Shown: positions 19,255 to 28,615, numbered from the stretch's first letter. The stretch is DNA of 64,000 nucleotides from Chryseobacterium vrystaatense (GCF_000737765.1 NZ_JPRI01000003.1:434001-498000), one strand, 5' to 3'. The notes: a model not told the origin generated them from the sequence alone. Program-made: numbers and translations.

Positions 19255-21645
19255 TTAGTTAAGCAGGTACGTGATTTTTGCATAAACACTCCGCCCCGGT
19301 TTTTGCACAGAGAAATTATCGTACACCTTGGCATTGGTGAGATTTTTACAGTCAACCGCAAAACTCCATTTCTCATTTTTAGAATGAACTGAGGCTGAAA
19401 TATCATTAACAAATTGCGATGGAATGGTTGTCTTGGAAGATTTGATTCCGTTAATAGCCCAGGTAAGAAAATAATCATGGACATAGGATCCTGTATATAA
19501 AAATCTGAAATAGTAATTTCGCTTATTTCCGGGGTCCAGTGTATAGGAAACCTGGGCATTACCGAATAAATATGGAGTATTTGGAATTCTTGCTCCGATA
19601 TACTGATCATTGAAAACTCCCGAATCATCCACTCCCCTTAACCTGGTATCCAGATAGGTTGCATTCAGATTAAAGCCAACCTTATTGTTAAGTTTGTATT
19701 CCATAAACCATTCACCACCAATCGTAGAAGTTTTTAATAAATTGGTGTAAGCTGCCAGCGCATTAGAAAACGAGGTGAGAAGGATACGGTCTTTAGAGTT
19801 TCTGTAAAAACCTCCGATCCCTGTGAATATTGTTCCACCTGCTGATGTATACAGTACCTTGAAGTTAACGTTATGACTTTTGGCTGATTTTAGATTCGGA
19901 TTTGGACTGATGGTTATATAATCTCCAAAAATCTCTTTGCTGTCGGGTTGGCGAACAGTATATTCATAACCGGGAAGAATGGAAACTTTTGGAGTAATCA
20001 TCCATTTGAATACCTGGCCAAAGCCTATATCAGAAGAAGAGGAAGAGTTAATCTTATCAAATTCATTGTTAATCTTAAAATTAACGCCCCGCACTTTGTT
20101 GTAATAGTGTTTGAAAGAAGTATTGGAAATTAAGCGCCCCTGTAAAAATTTGGATTCAAGAGATGTACCGAAAAAGTTGTTGAAAAGTGTTTGGGGTGTT
20201 TTGAAAGGATCTTCTTTGTAAGTAGCTGTACCAGCTTTGTCTTCTCCAGTTAATTCCATTTTTGTCGTGAGTAGGTTCACATTGATTTTATAATGATCTC
20301 CTATTCTGAAAAAGGCATTTTCTCTTGCATAGAGTACATTCTGATTAATTTTGGGTGTACGTCCCTCACTGTATAAGCCGCTTTCTCCCTTATTCTGCCC
20401 TTCAACATAACTGCCATCCCAGAAATAAACGCGTGAAGAAATATCTTCAAAATAGGTCTGTTCAAAATTATATCCGGCGGTTACATCAATTTGCCACCTG
20501 TTTTTTTGTGCACTTGATTTTTTCCAGTTGAAAGCAGCGCCTCCCGTATATTCTTTTGAAAAAGGTTCTCCCCAGGGTCTTAAAGCGGTAATCCCATGCT
20601 GCCATTCCTTATAAGTACGGGTGAAAGAAGAAATGAATTTTAGGTTATCAGCCCAACTTAGGTCTTTAAACCCTACCTGTACTTTAGCTAATGCAAAGTC
20701 ATATTGATCATTAAATCTTCGTGCGCGACCTTTTTTCATATTATATAAATCATCAACGACAACATCTACATCATCCATCCAGTAATCATTATCAGAATGA
20801 CGGTATACCGCATCAAAACCTGCATAGAATTTTTTGTTTTTGAAAGGATGTCTGGAGGTACTGAGTGTAGCTTCATGGGAATTCCAGGAACCATAGGTAT
20901 AACCCAATCCCAAAAAATCTTTTTCACTTTGCCTTGTAACAATATTGATAACCCCTCCTAAAGCGTCAGAGCCAAACTGTACAGGAATCAGCCCTTTATA
21001 AATTTCAACACGGTCAATCATATTAGCCGTAAGATTTTGTAATTCAAAACCACGACCTAAAAGATAAACAGGAATTTCATCCAGAAAGACCCGTACATCC
21101 TTACCATCAATGCCATTAAGAATGATATTCAGGTCGCTTCCCATACCGCCTTGCTGCTGAATACGCAAACCGGATGCTAAGTTTAAGGCTTCCACGACTG
21201 TTTTTGATGTTGTTTTGAATTCTGTAAAATCAATAACTTCAGGAGTATAGAGTGATTCCCGGATTTTTTGCGACGCAGTAAGTTTTGTTCCTTCTATAAT
21301 CACTTCTTCAAGCTCGTAAGCTGATTTCATAAGGGTCACATCCAAAGTCTCCTGTTCTCCGCTTATCTGAATTTTGAAGTCTTTTTTTCTAAATAACGAA
21401 TTTTCTATAGAAATCATATAACTCCCTTTTTTTTCGTAAATAGTTGCCTGGCCGTTTCGATCGGTCGTCTGTTGTGAATGTGATCCATTTCCTTCAACAG
21501 TGATTTTTGATCCTGGAATCGCTTCCCTGAATTCATTTTTAACACTTATAATTAGTTGAGCATTAGTATAAATACCTGAAAAGGCAGATAGAAAAAAAAC
21601 AGCTATAAAAGTATTATAGTTTAAACGCTCAAAAATTAGTCTCAT
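19255..21645 (-). CDS. TonB-dependent outer-membrane receptor, siderophore type (XusA-like)
   Basis: Outer-membrane receptor of 796 aa. It has a Sec signal peptide ending near residue 29 (YTNA-Q), a carboxypeptidase-regulatory-like domain (about 30-108) as usual in Bacteroidota, a plug domain (about 125-240, with FLDEIPVYLLG and YKGLIPVQFGSDALGGVINI), then a 22-strand-type barrel ending in YAKITYLLN. It is shorter than SusC proteins and fits metal-chelate receptors better. The DUF4374 lipoprotein gene follows by 28 bp. It is the first gene of the minus-strand run that leads into the biosynthetic genes. A TAnnTTTG promoter core lies 20 bp upstream of the ATG. The ligand cannot be read from the sequence. 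Confidence 0.88.
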   Translation of the reverse strand: MRLIFERLNYNTFIAVFFLSAFSGIYTNAQLIISVKNEFREAIPGSKITVEGNGSHSQQTTDRNGQATIYEKKGSYMISIENSLFRKKDFKIQISGEQETLDVTLMKSAYELEEVIIEGTKLTASQKIRESLYTPEVIDFTEFKTTSKTVVEALNLASGLRIQQQGGMGSDLNIILNGIDGKDVRVFLDEIPVYLLGRGFELQNLTANMIDRVEIYKGLIPVQFGSDALGGVINIVTRQSEKDFLGLGYTYGSWNSHEATLSTSRHPFKNKKFYAGFDAVYRHSDNDYWMDDVDVVVDDLYNMKKGRARRFNDQYDFALAKVQVGFKDLSWADNLKFISSFTRTYKEWQHGITALRPWGEPFSKEYTGGAAFNWKKSSAQKNRWQIDVTAGYNFEQTYFEDISSRVYFWDGSYVEGQNKGESGLYSEGRTPKINQNVLYARENAFFRIGDHYKINVNLLTTKMELTGEDKAGTATYKEDPFKTPQTLFNNFFGTSLESKFLQGRLISNTSFKHYYNKVRGVNFKINNEFDKINSSSSSDIGFGQVFKWMITPKVSILPGYEYTVRQPDSKEIFGDYITISPNPNLKSAKSHNVNFKVLYTSAGGTIFTGIGGFYRNSKDRILLTSFSNALAAYTNLLKTSTIGGEWFMEYKLNNKVGFNLNATYLDTRLRGVDDSGVFNDQYIGARIPNTPYLFGNAQVSYTLDPGNKRNYYFRFLYTGSYVHDYFLTWAINGIKSSKTTIPSQFVNDISASVHSKNEKWSFAVDCKNLTNAKVYDNFSVQKPGRSVYAKITYLLN

Positions 21646-21664
21646 GTGTTATTTATAATTAGTC

Positions 21665-21672
21665 CAAATATA
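21665..21672 (-). promoter_or_regulatory. Promoter -7 core upstream of the TonB receptor
   Basis: On the minus strand this reads TATATTTG, a perfect match to the Bacteroidota TAnnTTTG element, ending 20 bp before the receptor ATG. No well-placed TTG -33 box is seen. The flanks are AT-rich with an imperfect inverted repeat (TATAATTA / TAATTATT), which could hold an iron-responsive operator, but no convincing Fur box is visible. Confidence 0.5.
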
Positions 21673-22146
21673 AATAATTATTTTATATATGATTGAAAAA
21701 CAAACATGATTTATGTTTTTTTAGATAATGACGTTGTTGATATGCATTTATTTTTGTTGAAAACAATATTTAATTTATTGTTTGTGAGTTAGTTATGTTT
21801 TTTAAATAAGTCCTTAAAAGATAAGTCTGCTTCCTGTTATGATTGTTTAAATCTGAGATATGCGAAATACAGGGCGTAGGTTTTTGAAAGTGGAATTCCA
21901 ATATTATAGAAGAAGTAGTTGTATCACTAAGCGATGGCACAAACTATAAGTAGATGTATACACTAGCGTTTGGGTGGAAATGTATGTGTTTCGGGTTGTG
22001 AAGACTGGAAAAAATAATGGAAAGGGATTTGGTATTTCTTGATACAGAAAATGAATCTCCTATATACACTGAGGTTTTCTATGATAAAGTTTGGTCTCCA
22101 TCAAAGATAAAGTATCTCTGAAAGAATAAAATGATATAAATAAAAA
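21673..22146. other. Intergenic region without a convincing gene
   Basis: About 470 bp between the receptor promoter and the terminator of the phosphodiesterase gene. The only protein-like stretch is a plus-strand 34-codon frame (22017-22121) starting MERDLVFLDTE. It has no visible ribosome-binding site or homologue I recognise and may be a gene remnant. Confidence 0.4.
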
Positions 22147-22173
22147 AGATGAAACAAAAAATGTCTCATCTTT
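22147..22173 (-). terminator. Intrinsic terminator of the phosphodiesterase gene
   Basis: On the minus strand a stem AAAGATGAGAC / GTTTCATCTTT with one mismatch encloses a short loop and is followed by a T run. It lies just after the stop codon at 22180 and separates that gene from the receptor operon. Confidence 0.65.
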
Positions 22174-22179
22174 CAATAC

Positions 22180-23124
22180 TTATGGTAAGCTGATCTTTTT
22201 ACCCTGTTCAGGAAAAATGTAGCGGACTTTAAGAGGATTGTTTTTCAGTAATTCCCTTTTTATCATCTCGGGGTTATCTTTCGTAGGCTTTCTGTGGGTA
22301 ACCACAATGTTGAGGTTTTCCAGATTGCTTTTTCCTGTTTTTTCTTTCAGCTTTTCCAATTCTTCCAGCAGGAGATTAGGAGTGAGATGACCAAACAGGA
22401 GATTTTCCGGCTGGCTGTTTGGGAAAGAAACTTCGATCAATATGGTATTTAACTGCCCTTTTTTAATAAGAGGTGCAATGCGGTCCCACAGCGTATTGAG
22501 ACGGTCGGATTTTTCGATTCGGTCTGCGCCGGTATCTCCTAAGTAGAGTAGATAATGATCATCTTTTCGGACAAGTACAGCACTGCTTTTATAAGGATTT
22601 ACATGACTAAGCTCGTATCCCGTTAAGAAGAAAGATGTATTGGGTGCAGGGATTTCTTTTCCTTCATTAAGTTCATTATAATGGTATTTTCCGAGCATAG
22701 GTTTTTGGCCCTGATCGGCGAAATTAATCCAGGTATCTGTAATGAAATAGTGGTTTTGCAGAATTTGAAGCACGGGTTCTATAGCGAAAATATCCTTTTT
22801 AGAGTCAGCCGGAGAATTGATAATAAGCCCGGAAACATGGTCCAGGTGACCGTGTGAAATAAAATACCCTTTGATCTGATCCTTTAAAATAGTTTCTTCT
22901 GTTCCTTCAAGACTTTTCAGTTGAATAGCTTTCCGTATTCCGGTGTTGATCGTGCCTGCATCAAGACAGATAAAGGTATTGTCTTTTGGTGCTCCCACTA
23001 AATAGGCTGATAAGTTATCTTCCTGCTCTCCGCCATAGATGCCTAACGGGATAACATCAAAATTCTGTGCCTGACAGACTATATTCACAAAGATAGCAAG
23101 TAAGGAAAGTGCTGTTTTTTTCAT
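22180..23124 (-). CDS. Periplasmic class II 3',5'-cyclic-nucleotide phosphodiesterase
   Basis: Metallo-beta-lactamase-fold protein of 314 aa with an N-terminal signal peptide (cleavage near VCQA-Q, residue 19). The metal-binding signature is HGHLDHVSG at 91-99, the class II cyclic-nucleotide phosphodiesterase form of HxHxDH (as in yeast PDE1 and bacterial CpdP). Further ligands fit D in LGDTGAD and H in VTHRK. It would hydrolyse cAMP or cGMP to the 5'-nucleotide in the periplasm. It is a single-gene unit with its own promoter and terminator. A related phosphonate or arylsulfatase-like MBL activity is the main alternative. Confidence 0.75.
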   Translation of the reverse strand: MKKTALSLLAIFVNIVCQAQNFDVIPLGIYGGEQEDNLSAYLVGAPKDNTFICLDAGTINTGIRKAIQLKSLEGTEETILKDQIKGYFISHGHLDHVSGLIINSPADSKKDIFAIEPVLQILQNHYFITDTWINFADQGQKPMLGKYHYNELNEGKEIPAPNTSFFLTGYELSHVNPYKSSAVLVRKDDHYLLYLGDTGADRIEKSDRLNTLWDRIAPLIKKGQLNTILIEVSFPNSQPENLLFGHLTPNLLLEELEKLKEKTGKSNLENLNIVVTHRKPTKDNPEMIKRELLKNNPLKVRYIFPEQGKKISLP

Positions 23125-23165
23125 TATTTTTTAGCTAAAAATTGATCCTTTGCGGTAGGATAAGG

Positions 23166-23173
23166 CAAATTTA
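23166..23173 (-). promoter_or_regulatory. Promoter -7 core of the phosphodiesterase gene
   Basis: The minus strand reads TAAATTTG (TAnnTTTG), 41 bp upstream of the ATG at 23124. There is no clear -33 element. Confidence 0.4.
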
Positions 23174-23756
23174 CAATATTTTTTGACGACGAAATCTCTT
23201 TGTTTGTATGCCTCACAATGGTTCTGTGCGAATCAGGTATCAAAGTGTTTGGTATTGTTGAACGGAGAGTTTGTGTCAGAAAACAGGTTTCTCATTTTAT
23301 TCGGAATTTTGGGCTGAAATCCGCTTTAACCTGTGTAGTTCAGTTAGTGCAGGCCTATTGAAAGCATCCGCTAAAAATGCATTATGGGTTTCCGTAATAT
23401 TTTGTAATATAGATTGTTATGTTTTTGTGTGATCGGATCGTAGAACTACTACAATTTATTAAATAATCACTAATTCATTTGGCTGTGAATTTAAGAGGTG
23501 ATATCTTTCCTAGTGAAAATCATGAAATAATCTAATAAAAAAATATGAAAACCGACCTGCTGAAAATGGGCAGTTAAGCACTTAAAGAAAAGGAACTTCT
23601 TTCATAAGAAATTCCAACCGAGCCGATATCAGATCAATTCTATAGTAATTTTGCCCTGGAGACCGCTGCAATTACTGATTGTCCTCTGAACTGAATGGTC
23701 TCACCTCCAGAAGGTGGAAATCCAGATTAAATCACAAAACTGAAAATAATTATGTC
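23174..23756. other. Intergenic region upstream of vgrG
   Basis: About 580 bp with no convincing gene on either strand. A plus-strand TAATTTTG at 23646-23653 matches TAnnTTTG and could be the vgrG promoter, giving a leader of roughly 100 bases to the ATG at 23757. Confidence 0.4.
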
Positions 23757-25904
23757 ATGTTTAAAGAGCAGCAGGATCTTCCCAAGCCGGGATTAGATTC
23801 AAACAAGACAGATTTTGTAAGCAAAATCCAGAAACAAGTCAAGATCCCCGAAACCCAAAAAATAGTTTCGCAGGTGAAGAATGTGGTCAGTACAGGACAG
23901 CAATTCCTCAATCAACCCTTAATCCCAAATGAACCAACGGTCATTCAGGAAAAAATCTGGGCAAAACAGCCCACTTCCAAAATATTTAATGCAGAAGGAA
24001 TTCCGGAAAATGCACTGGCAGGAATCAACAGGGTAGTACGACTGGATATTCATGTGGAAGGAAAATCCATCAAATACTTCAAGCACTTTAAGCTATCGCA
24101 AAGTGCTGTCAAACATCATACGTTTGATCTTATCCTTGCCCACGATACGCTGGGAAATGCAGAAAATCATAATCTTGAGGAAGCGCAGAATTTTCTGGGG
24201 AAAAGAATTACGGTAGTCTTCAGGTACAAAGATGTGGAAGAGAGCCCGGAACGAAATTTTGTAGGCGTTATTACGGAAGTAGGTTTCAGTCAGGAAAAAG
24301 GAAGTTTGGGTGATCTCGTATTATCAGGCTTCAGTCCTACTGTACTGCTGGATGCTGCTCCTCATATTCAGAGTTTTGGCGGTGCACAGCCTATGAGCCT
24401 CAACAGTATTGCCACCGAAGTCATTAAAGAAGGACTGGGACAGGGGAAATACGATTTCAGAGCAGATGCCCGTCATGGAAATGTACCCTACAGTTCGCAA
24501 TACGAAGAAACCCATTATAATTATCTTGCCAGAATCGCTGAAGCTTATGGCGAACAATTCTTTTATGATGGAGAAGTGCTTCATTTCGGACAGCTTCCGC
24601 CACAGGAAAAACCAGTGGTGCTTACCTATGGCAGTAATTTGACTGATGTGAAAATTAAAATGAAGGCACAGCATGTCAATCCCTCTTTTTATGGCTACAA
24701 CAGCAGCAAAAATGAAAAATTTAAAGGAGGGAATACCAAAATTAATCATACATCTGATATCGCCAAACGTGCGTATGAGATTTCAGAAAGAACTTTTCAG
24801 ACCCCTTCGTTACGGGTAGCACCCATCAAAGCGTCATCTTTTATGGATATTGATGCCTCCCAAAAAGGAACAGCAGGAAGTAAAGCTGCGGAGGTCTTTA
24901 TCACTTCCGGAAATACAACCGTACCATTTCTTTACCCTGGATGTATCGCAGATATTGAAATGCGTAAGACAGACAGTAATGACACTTCCTATTTTACAAA
25001 GCTGATGCTGATTGAAGTAACCCATGAGGTGGATGCGCGGGGATATTACGAAGGTTCTTTTCAGGCGATTGCTTCTGATACGGGATTTATTCCAAGACCG
25101 GAATTTGTCGTTCCGGCAGCAGAACCACAGTTTGGAAAAGTAATATCCAATACCGATCCCCTTAATCAGGGACGTGTGCAGGTTCAGTTCGACTGGCAAA
25201 GCGGTAAGGATACGACAGAGTTTATCCGTGTGATGTCACCTGATGCCGGAAGCAGTGATAAGGTAGGTAAAAACCGGGGATTCATGTCGATTCCTGAAGT
25301 TGGAGATCAGGTCATTGTCAATTTCGTCCATCTTCATCCGGACCGTCCTTTTGTGATGGGAGGAATGTACCACGGAGCAATTGGATCTGGCGGTGGAACC
25401 GGAAATAATATCATGAGTTTTAGCGGCAGAAGCGGTGCCGAGTTGAAATATGACAATGGAGCAGGCTCAATGAATCTGAAGGATCAGGGCGGAGCCAATA
25501 TGAATTTTGACGGAACCGGAAATGCGACCACGAATGCCAATACCAATCATACCGTCAATGCAGGAAGTACCAATGTGATCAACGTTGGCGGCAAGAAAGA
25601 CGCACCTCCGCAATCACTGTTGAAAATGGATGCCGGAGGAAATATAACATTGGATGGAAAGACCAGCATTACCTTTCAGGTAGGCGGCAATAAAATTGTG
25701 ATCGATAAAAAAGGAATAACAGGAACCGTTGCAGAAGGCAACATCAGTTTTGATGCTACCGCGGGAACATTTACGATCCACAGCAAAGGAATAATGGATA
25801 TCAAGACTGATGAAGATCTCACAATCGACAGTAAATCGTCTAAAATAAACTCCAGCGGACCAACAAATATTACAGGAGCAGATGTTGAAATTAATAAAGG
25901 GTAA
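23757..25904 (+). CDS. vgrG: Type VI secretion spike protein VgrG
   Basis: Tip protein of the type VI secretion puncturing device, about 715 aa from the ATG. Residues about 75-420 are the gp27-like region (Phage_GPD/VgrG fold: RLDIHVEGKSIKYF, FDLILAHDTLG, VTHEVDARGYYEG). The gp5-like OB fold follows (FGKVISNTDPLNQGRVQVQFDW...EVGDQVIVNFVHLHPDRPFVMGGMYHG), then a glycine- and asparagine-rich beta-helical needle to the C-terminus. An in-frame TTG at 23679 would add 26 residues. ATG at 23757 is preferred because it begins a normal MFKEQQ start. No tss structural genes are in the window, so this is an orphan VgrG-effector island of the Bacteroidota T6SS subtype (iii), judging by the partners downstream. 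Confidence 0.9.
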   Translation: MFKEQQDLPKPGLDSNKTDFVSKIQKQVKIPETQKIVSQVKNVVSTGQQFLNQPLIPNEPTVIQEKIWAKQPTSKIFNAEGIPENALAGINRVVRLDIHVEGKSIKYFKHFKLSQSAVKHHTFDLILAHDTLGNAENHNLEEAQNFLGKRITVVFRYKDVEESPERNFVGVITEVGFSQEKGSLGDLVLSGFSPTVLLDAAPHIQSFGGAQPMSLNSIATEVIKEGLGQGKYDFRADARHGNVPYSSQYEETHYNYLARIAEAYGEQFFYDGEVLHFGQLPPQEKPVVLTYGSNLTDVKIKMKAQHVNPSFYGYNSSKNEKFKGGNTKINHTSDIAKRAYEISERTFQTPSLRVAPIKASSFMDIDASQKGTAGSKAAEVFITSGNTTVPFLYPGCIADIEMRKTDSNDTSYFTKLMLIEVTHEVDARGYYEGSFQAIASDTGFIPRPEFVVPAAEPQFGKVISNTDPLNQGRVQVQFDWQSGKDTTEFIRVMSPDAGSSDKVGKNRGFMSIPEVGDQVIVNFVHLHPDRPFVMGGMYHGAIGSGGGTGNNIMSFSGRSGAELKYDNGAGSMNLKDQGGANMNFDGTGNATTNANTNHTVNAGSTNVINVGGKKDAPPQSLLKMDAGGNITLDGKTSITFQVGGNKIVIDKKGITGTVAEGNISFDATAGTFTIHSKGIMDIKTDEDLTIDSKSSKINSSGPTNITGADVEINKG

Positions 25905-25906
25905 CA

Positions 25907-26728
25907 ATGGAATTTGATATTCAGGATATTGGGAAGAAAAGAACCTATACTTTTCTAAGAGAGGAACGCTATCAGTTTCAGGGATTGCGGAATGAGAACC
26001 ATGTGGAGATGGGAATGGAGGTAGATCTGCTTTCTGTTAGTAAAGGCGTGCCTACCTTTAAGATCAGCATGCTTCGGTACAAACAAAGCAATTCTGAAGG
26101 GATGTACCGATGGGTTGGGGATATTCATGAAATCAGAAAAGAACTGATTTTTACCCTTGATGAAAATGGGAGATTAGGAACGGTATTAAATATAGAAGAT
26201 ATAAAAAAGAAGTGGGAAAAGATGAAGCCCCAGTTGATAAAAAGTCATCAAACGGAAGAGCATAAAGCCATTTTTATGAATGGTATTTCTGAACTTTTGG
26301 AAGACCCGGAACAGTTTTCTGCTGCTCTGAGGTTTGCACAGCCCTATCTTCTTTTATTTCCGGGAATCCATCATAAAGAACTGAAGAAAGGCGAAACTTT
26401 TAAAGGCTACCGTGAACTGCCCAACTTTCTGGCAGCGAAAAATGTACCCATTATTACAGAAGAAACTTTAACAGAACTTGAAGATGGAACCTATCAGATA
26501 GAAGTTTCAGGATCTATTGATGAAGATCAATTTGAGCAGGATAAAGTGACGGCAATGATCAGAATTCTGAAAAACCGTCCGCGGGTACCCACACAACTCC
26601 AGCTAGGGTATATCGAGAGATATCGGCTGGATCAGTGGCCGTGGTCGGAACAGAGTATGTGCATGAGCATTGCTGAAATACCGGGCACACTGTACCGTGA
26701 AGAAAGAAATATCCTTAAAGCAATATGA
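25907..26728 (+). CDS. Conserved T6SS-island protein of unknown function
   Basis: 273 aa, cytoplasmic-looking, mixed alpha/beta, with no signal peptide or membrane segment and no motif I recognise. It starts 2 bp after the vgrG stop and its own stop overlaps the next start (ATGA), so it is translationally coupled on both sides. That position between VgrG and a DUF4280 effector suggests an effector adaptor or chaperone. This is inferred from context only. Confidence 0.75.
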   Translation: MEFDIQDIGKKRTYTFLREERYQFQGLRNENHVEMGMEVDLLSVSKGVPTFKISMLRYKQSNSEGMYRWVGDIHEIRKELIFTLDENGRLGTVLNIEDIKKKWEKMKPQLIKSHQTEEHKAIFMNGISELLEDPEQFSAALRFAQPYLLLFPGIHHKELKKGETFKGYRELPNFLAAKNVPIITEETLTELEDGTYQIEVSGSIDEDQFEQDKVTAMIRILKNRPRVPTQLQLGYIERYRLDQWPWSEQSMCMSIAEIPGTLYREERNILKAI

Positions 26729-27006
26729 TTTTTAGAATCGAAGATATTGTCTTTCAGAATGACCGGTACTATCTCCTTTTTACCGAAATGGAGGCTGAAA
26801 AGATGGCCGATATGACCTGTCTGGACATTTACGCGGATCATGTCAAGATCAAACAGCTAAGCAGCTGCAGCCTGTCAGAAATCCTGAAGATTCCCGGCCA
26901 TGTGGTTCTGGAAACGAAGGAAAATCTAAGTGAACTGGAGCGGATCTTTCGGAAATCAAAAGTAGTGGAGATCTGCACCTGCATTAAGAACGTTAATCAT
27001 AAATAA
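26725..27006 (+). CDS. Small unknown protein coupled to the T6SS effector gene
   Basis: 93 aa, no signal peptide or membrane helix, acidic C-terminal half, no recognised family. The start overlaps the preceding stop by four bases (ATGA), and the effector gene begins 8 bp downstream. It could be part of an adaptor complex with the 273-aa protein. It is a real gene by coupling and codon usage, but its function is unknown. Confidence 0.7.
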   Translation: MIFRIEDIVFQNDRYYLLFTEMEAEKMADMTCLDIYADHVKIKQLSSCSLSEILKIPGHVVLETKENLSELERIFRKSKVVEICTCIKNVNHK

Positions 27007-27014
27007 AGTGGATC

Positions 27015-28571
27015 ATGGCCAAAAAATATGTGCCTGAGGGAGCATTTCTTGCTTGCGATAAAGGAACAAGCCCATCGACACTGAGAGTGAGCTTTAATAA
27101 AAAAACGACCATATACGCGGTGCCGATGGCAACAGAAGCGGATAAATTTCCATTCTTTCATCTGAAGCCGATGGGACTTTGTACCTGCCCTGCAAAATGG
27201 GCAACCGGAGTGACCTGTCTTCCCACCACAATGCAGTGGGATAATCCCAAAGATGGAGTGAAAATTAATGGGAACCGGATGCTCTTGGAAGATTCTACCT
27301 GTAATTGTATATTTGGTGGAAAGATCAGTATCTTTTTTGACCGGGCATCAGCCGTAAGCTATGGAGTTGGTGAGGGAAAAATGCCCAGTGAATATATAAA
27401 GGAGGGATTTGACTGGCTTGATAAGAAGACGAAGGAGAGTAGAGCCCAACGCGATTCTGTACTTCCCGACTGGATGAAACCCATTGCAGGAGCGAAAGAC
27501 TGGTTTGATGATTTGGGCACAGGTCTTGTTGAGGGAGCCGTAAACGGCGTAGTCGGTCTTGGTGAAGTTATCTATCAGGTAGGACAGGATCCGGTAGGTA
27601 CTGCCGAAGCTTTGGGAGGCATGGTGAAAGATGGCTATGAGGCTACAACAGAAGGGATCTCCGATGCCTATAAATGGACAACTACTCCAGGTAATATAGG
27701 AAAAGCGGCTGATTCTGCATGGGATTGGGCAACAACGGAGGGGAACCTGGAGCAGTTGGGTGATGATATCGTTAAAGGTGCTAAGGACACTGGAGAATGG
27801 ATAGCCAAAAATCCGAGAAAAATAGGAAACACAGCCGGGGAATTCATTCCTGATGCTGTTGCAGCAGTATACACGGCAGGAGGCTCTCTGGCAGCTACAG
27901 CTGGAAAAACAGCTTTGAAGGAAGGGGCGGAGGCTGTGGTTGAGAAGACGGTTAAAGAAATTGCAGAAGAAGGAGCCGAGAAAGCCGGTAAGGAAGCACT
28001 TGAGGCCGGAGCAAAACGAGGAACGGCTGAAGTATTGGAACAGCTTGCAAAGAAAGAAGGAGGAGATATCGCAGCTGTGGTTACTAAAACAGCGGCGGAA
28101 AAAGCTAAGGACTTGCTTGATGATGTCCTCAAAAAATTTGATCCTAAAAAAGCAACCACTAAACAGAAAGGTAACTTTGGTGAAATTGCATCCCACGAAA
28201 ATATGTTAAAGAATCAAAACTTAAAACGGATTGGAGACAGTGCACCAGGGAGTTTGGATGATACAATTAAAAAAGGTATTGATGGAATATATGAAAATAG
28301 TAAACCACCACCAAAATTTATCATAGATGAAGCAAAATACGGTACCTCACAATTAAGTAAGGGGGCTAAAGATGGTCCTCAAATGAGTAATGATTGGATC
28401 AAAGGTAGTAAAAGATTAGAGAATCAAGTAGGACCTAAGAAAGCAAGGGAAATTGAGCGAGCACTTAAAAATAATGAAGTTGATAGAGTTTTAAGTAAGA
28501 TTGATGATACTGGAAAGGTCACAACTTATAAGATAGATAAAAGTGGAAATATTGGGGGACCATGGCCATAA
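27015..28571 (+). CDS. T6SS effector: DUF4280 PAAR-like domain plus PoNe-like DNase
   Basis: Specialised effector of 518 aa. Residues about 3-118 are a cysteine-rich DUF4280 PAAR-like domain (FLACDKGT, LCTCPAKWATGVTC, STCNCIFGGKISI) that caps the VgrG needle. Residues about 150-370 are an alanine- and lysine-rich helical linker. The C-terminal ~130 residues look like a PD-(D/E)xK nuclease: GNFGEIASHE, KKGIDGIYEN, FIIDEAKYG (D...ExK) and QMSNDWI. This, with the DUF1911 immunity gene 44 bp downstream, matches the PoNe DNase/PoNi pairs known from Vibrio and other genera. It should degrade DNA in recipient cells. The linker DNA (27694-28088) is repeated almost exactly at 30246-30640, the likely crossover point for swapping toxin ends. 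Confidence 0.85.
   Translation: MAKKYVPEGAFLACDKGTSPSTLRVSFNKKTTIYAVPMATEADKFPFFHLKPMGLCTCPAKWATGVTCLPTTMQWDNPKDGVKINGNRMLLEDSTCNCIFGGKISIFFDRASAVSYGVGEGKMPSEYIKEGFDWLDKKTKESRAQRDSVLPDWMKPIAGAKDWFDDLGTGLVEGAVNGVVGLGEVIYQVGQDPVGTAEALGGMVKDGYEATTEGISDAYKWTTTPGNIGKAADSAWDWATTEGNLEQLGDDIVKGAKDTGEWIAKNPRKIGNTAGEFIPDAVAAVYTAGGSLAATAGKTALKEGAEAVVEKTVKEIAEEGAEKAGKEALEAGAKRGTAEVLEQLAKKEGGDIAAVVTKTAAEKAKDLLDDVLKKFDPKKATTKQKGNFGEIASHENMLKNQNLKRIGDSAPGSLDDTIKKGIDGIYENSKPPPKFIIDEAKYGTSQLSKGAKDGPQMSNDWIKGSKRLENQVGPKKAREIERALKNNEVDRVLSKIDDTGKVTTYKIDKSGNIGGPWP
27694..28088 (+). repeat. 395-bp effector-linker repeat, copy 1
   Basis: Encodes the helical linker of the DUF4280 effector. It is nearly identical over 395 bp to 30246-30640, with roughly a dozen substitutions seen by eye and the same length. 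The two copies diverge abruptly at GTTACTAAA, where the toxin domains begin. Confidence 0.9.
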
Positions 28572-28615
28572 TAAGAAAATAATTTTAGTAACAAAATAAT
28601 AAGTATTTTTATATA

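Noticed and set aside
19242..19628. 128-codon minus-strand frame inside the TonB receptor gene
   Set aside because: It overlaps the receptor's C-terminal barrel in another frame and has no family resemblance or own start signals.
21646..21720. Possible Fur box before the TonB receptor
   Set aside because: The AT-rich imperfect inverted repeat does not match a 19-bp Fur consensus closely enough to claim one.
22017..22121. 34-codon plus-strand frame between the receptor and phosphodiesterase genes
   Set aside because: Protein-like but very short, with no ribosome-binding site, promoter or recognised relative. Noted in the intergenic entry only.
24324..25907. Several 97-141 codon antisense frames across vgrG
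   Set aside because: All are shadows of a well-supported VgrG frame.
27348..28196. Long antisense open frames opposite the DUF4280 effector linker
   Set aside because: They mirror an alanine/lysine-rich helical repeat on the plus strand, give cysteine/serine-rich low-complexity protein, and recur antisense to the repeat copy at 30.2-30.7 kb.
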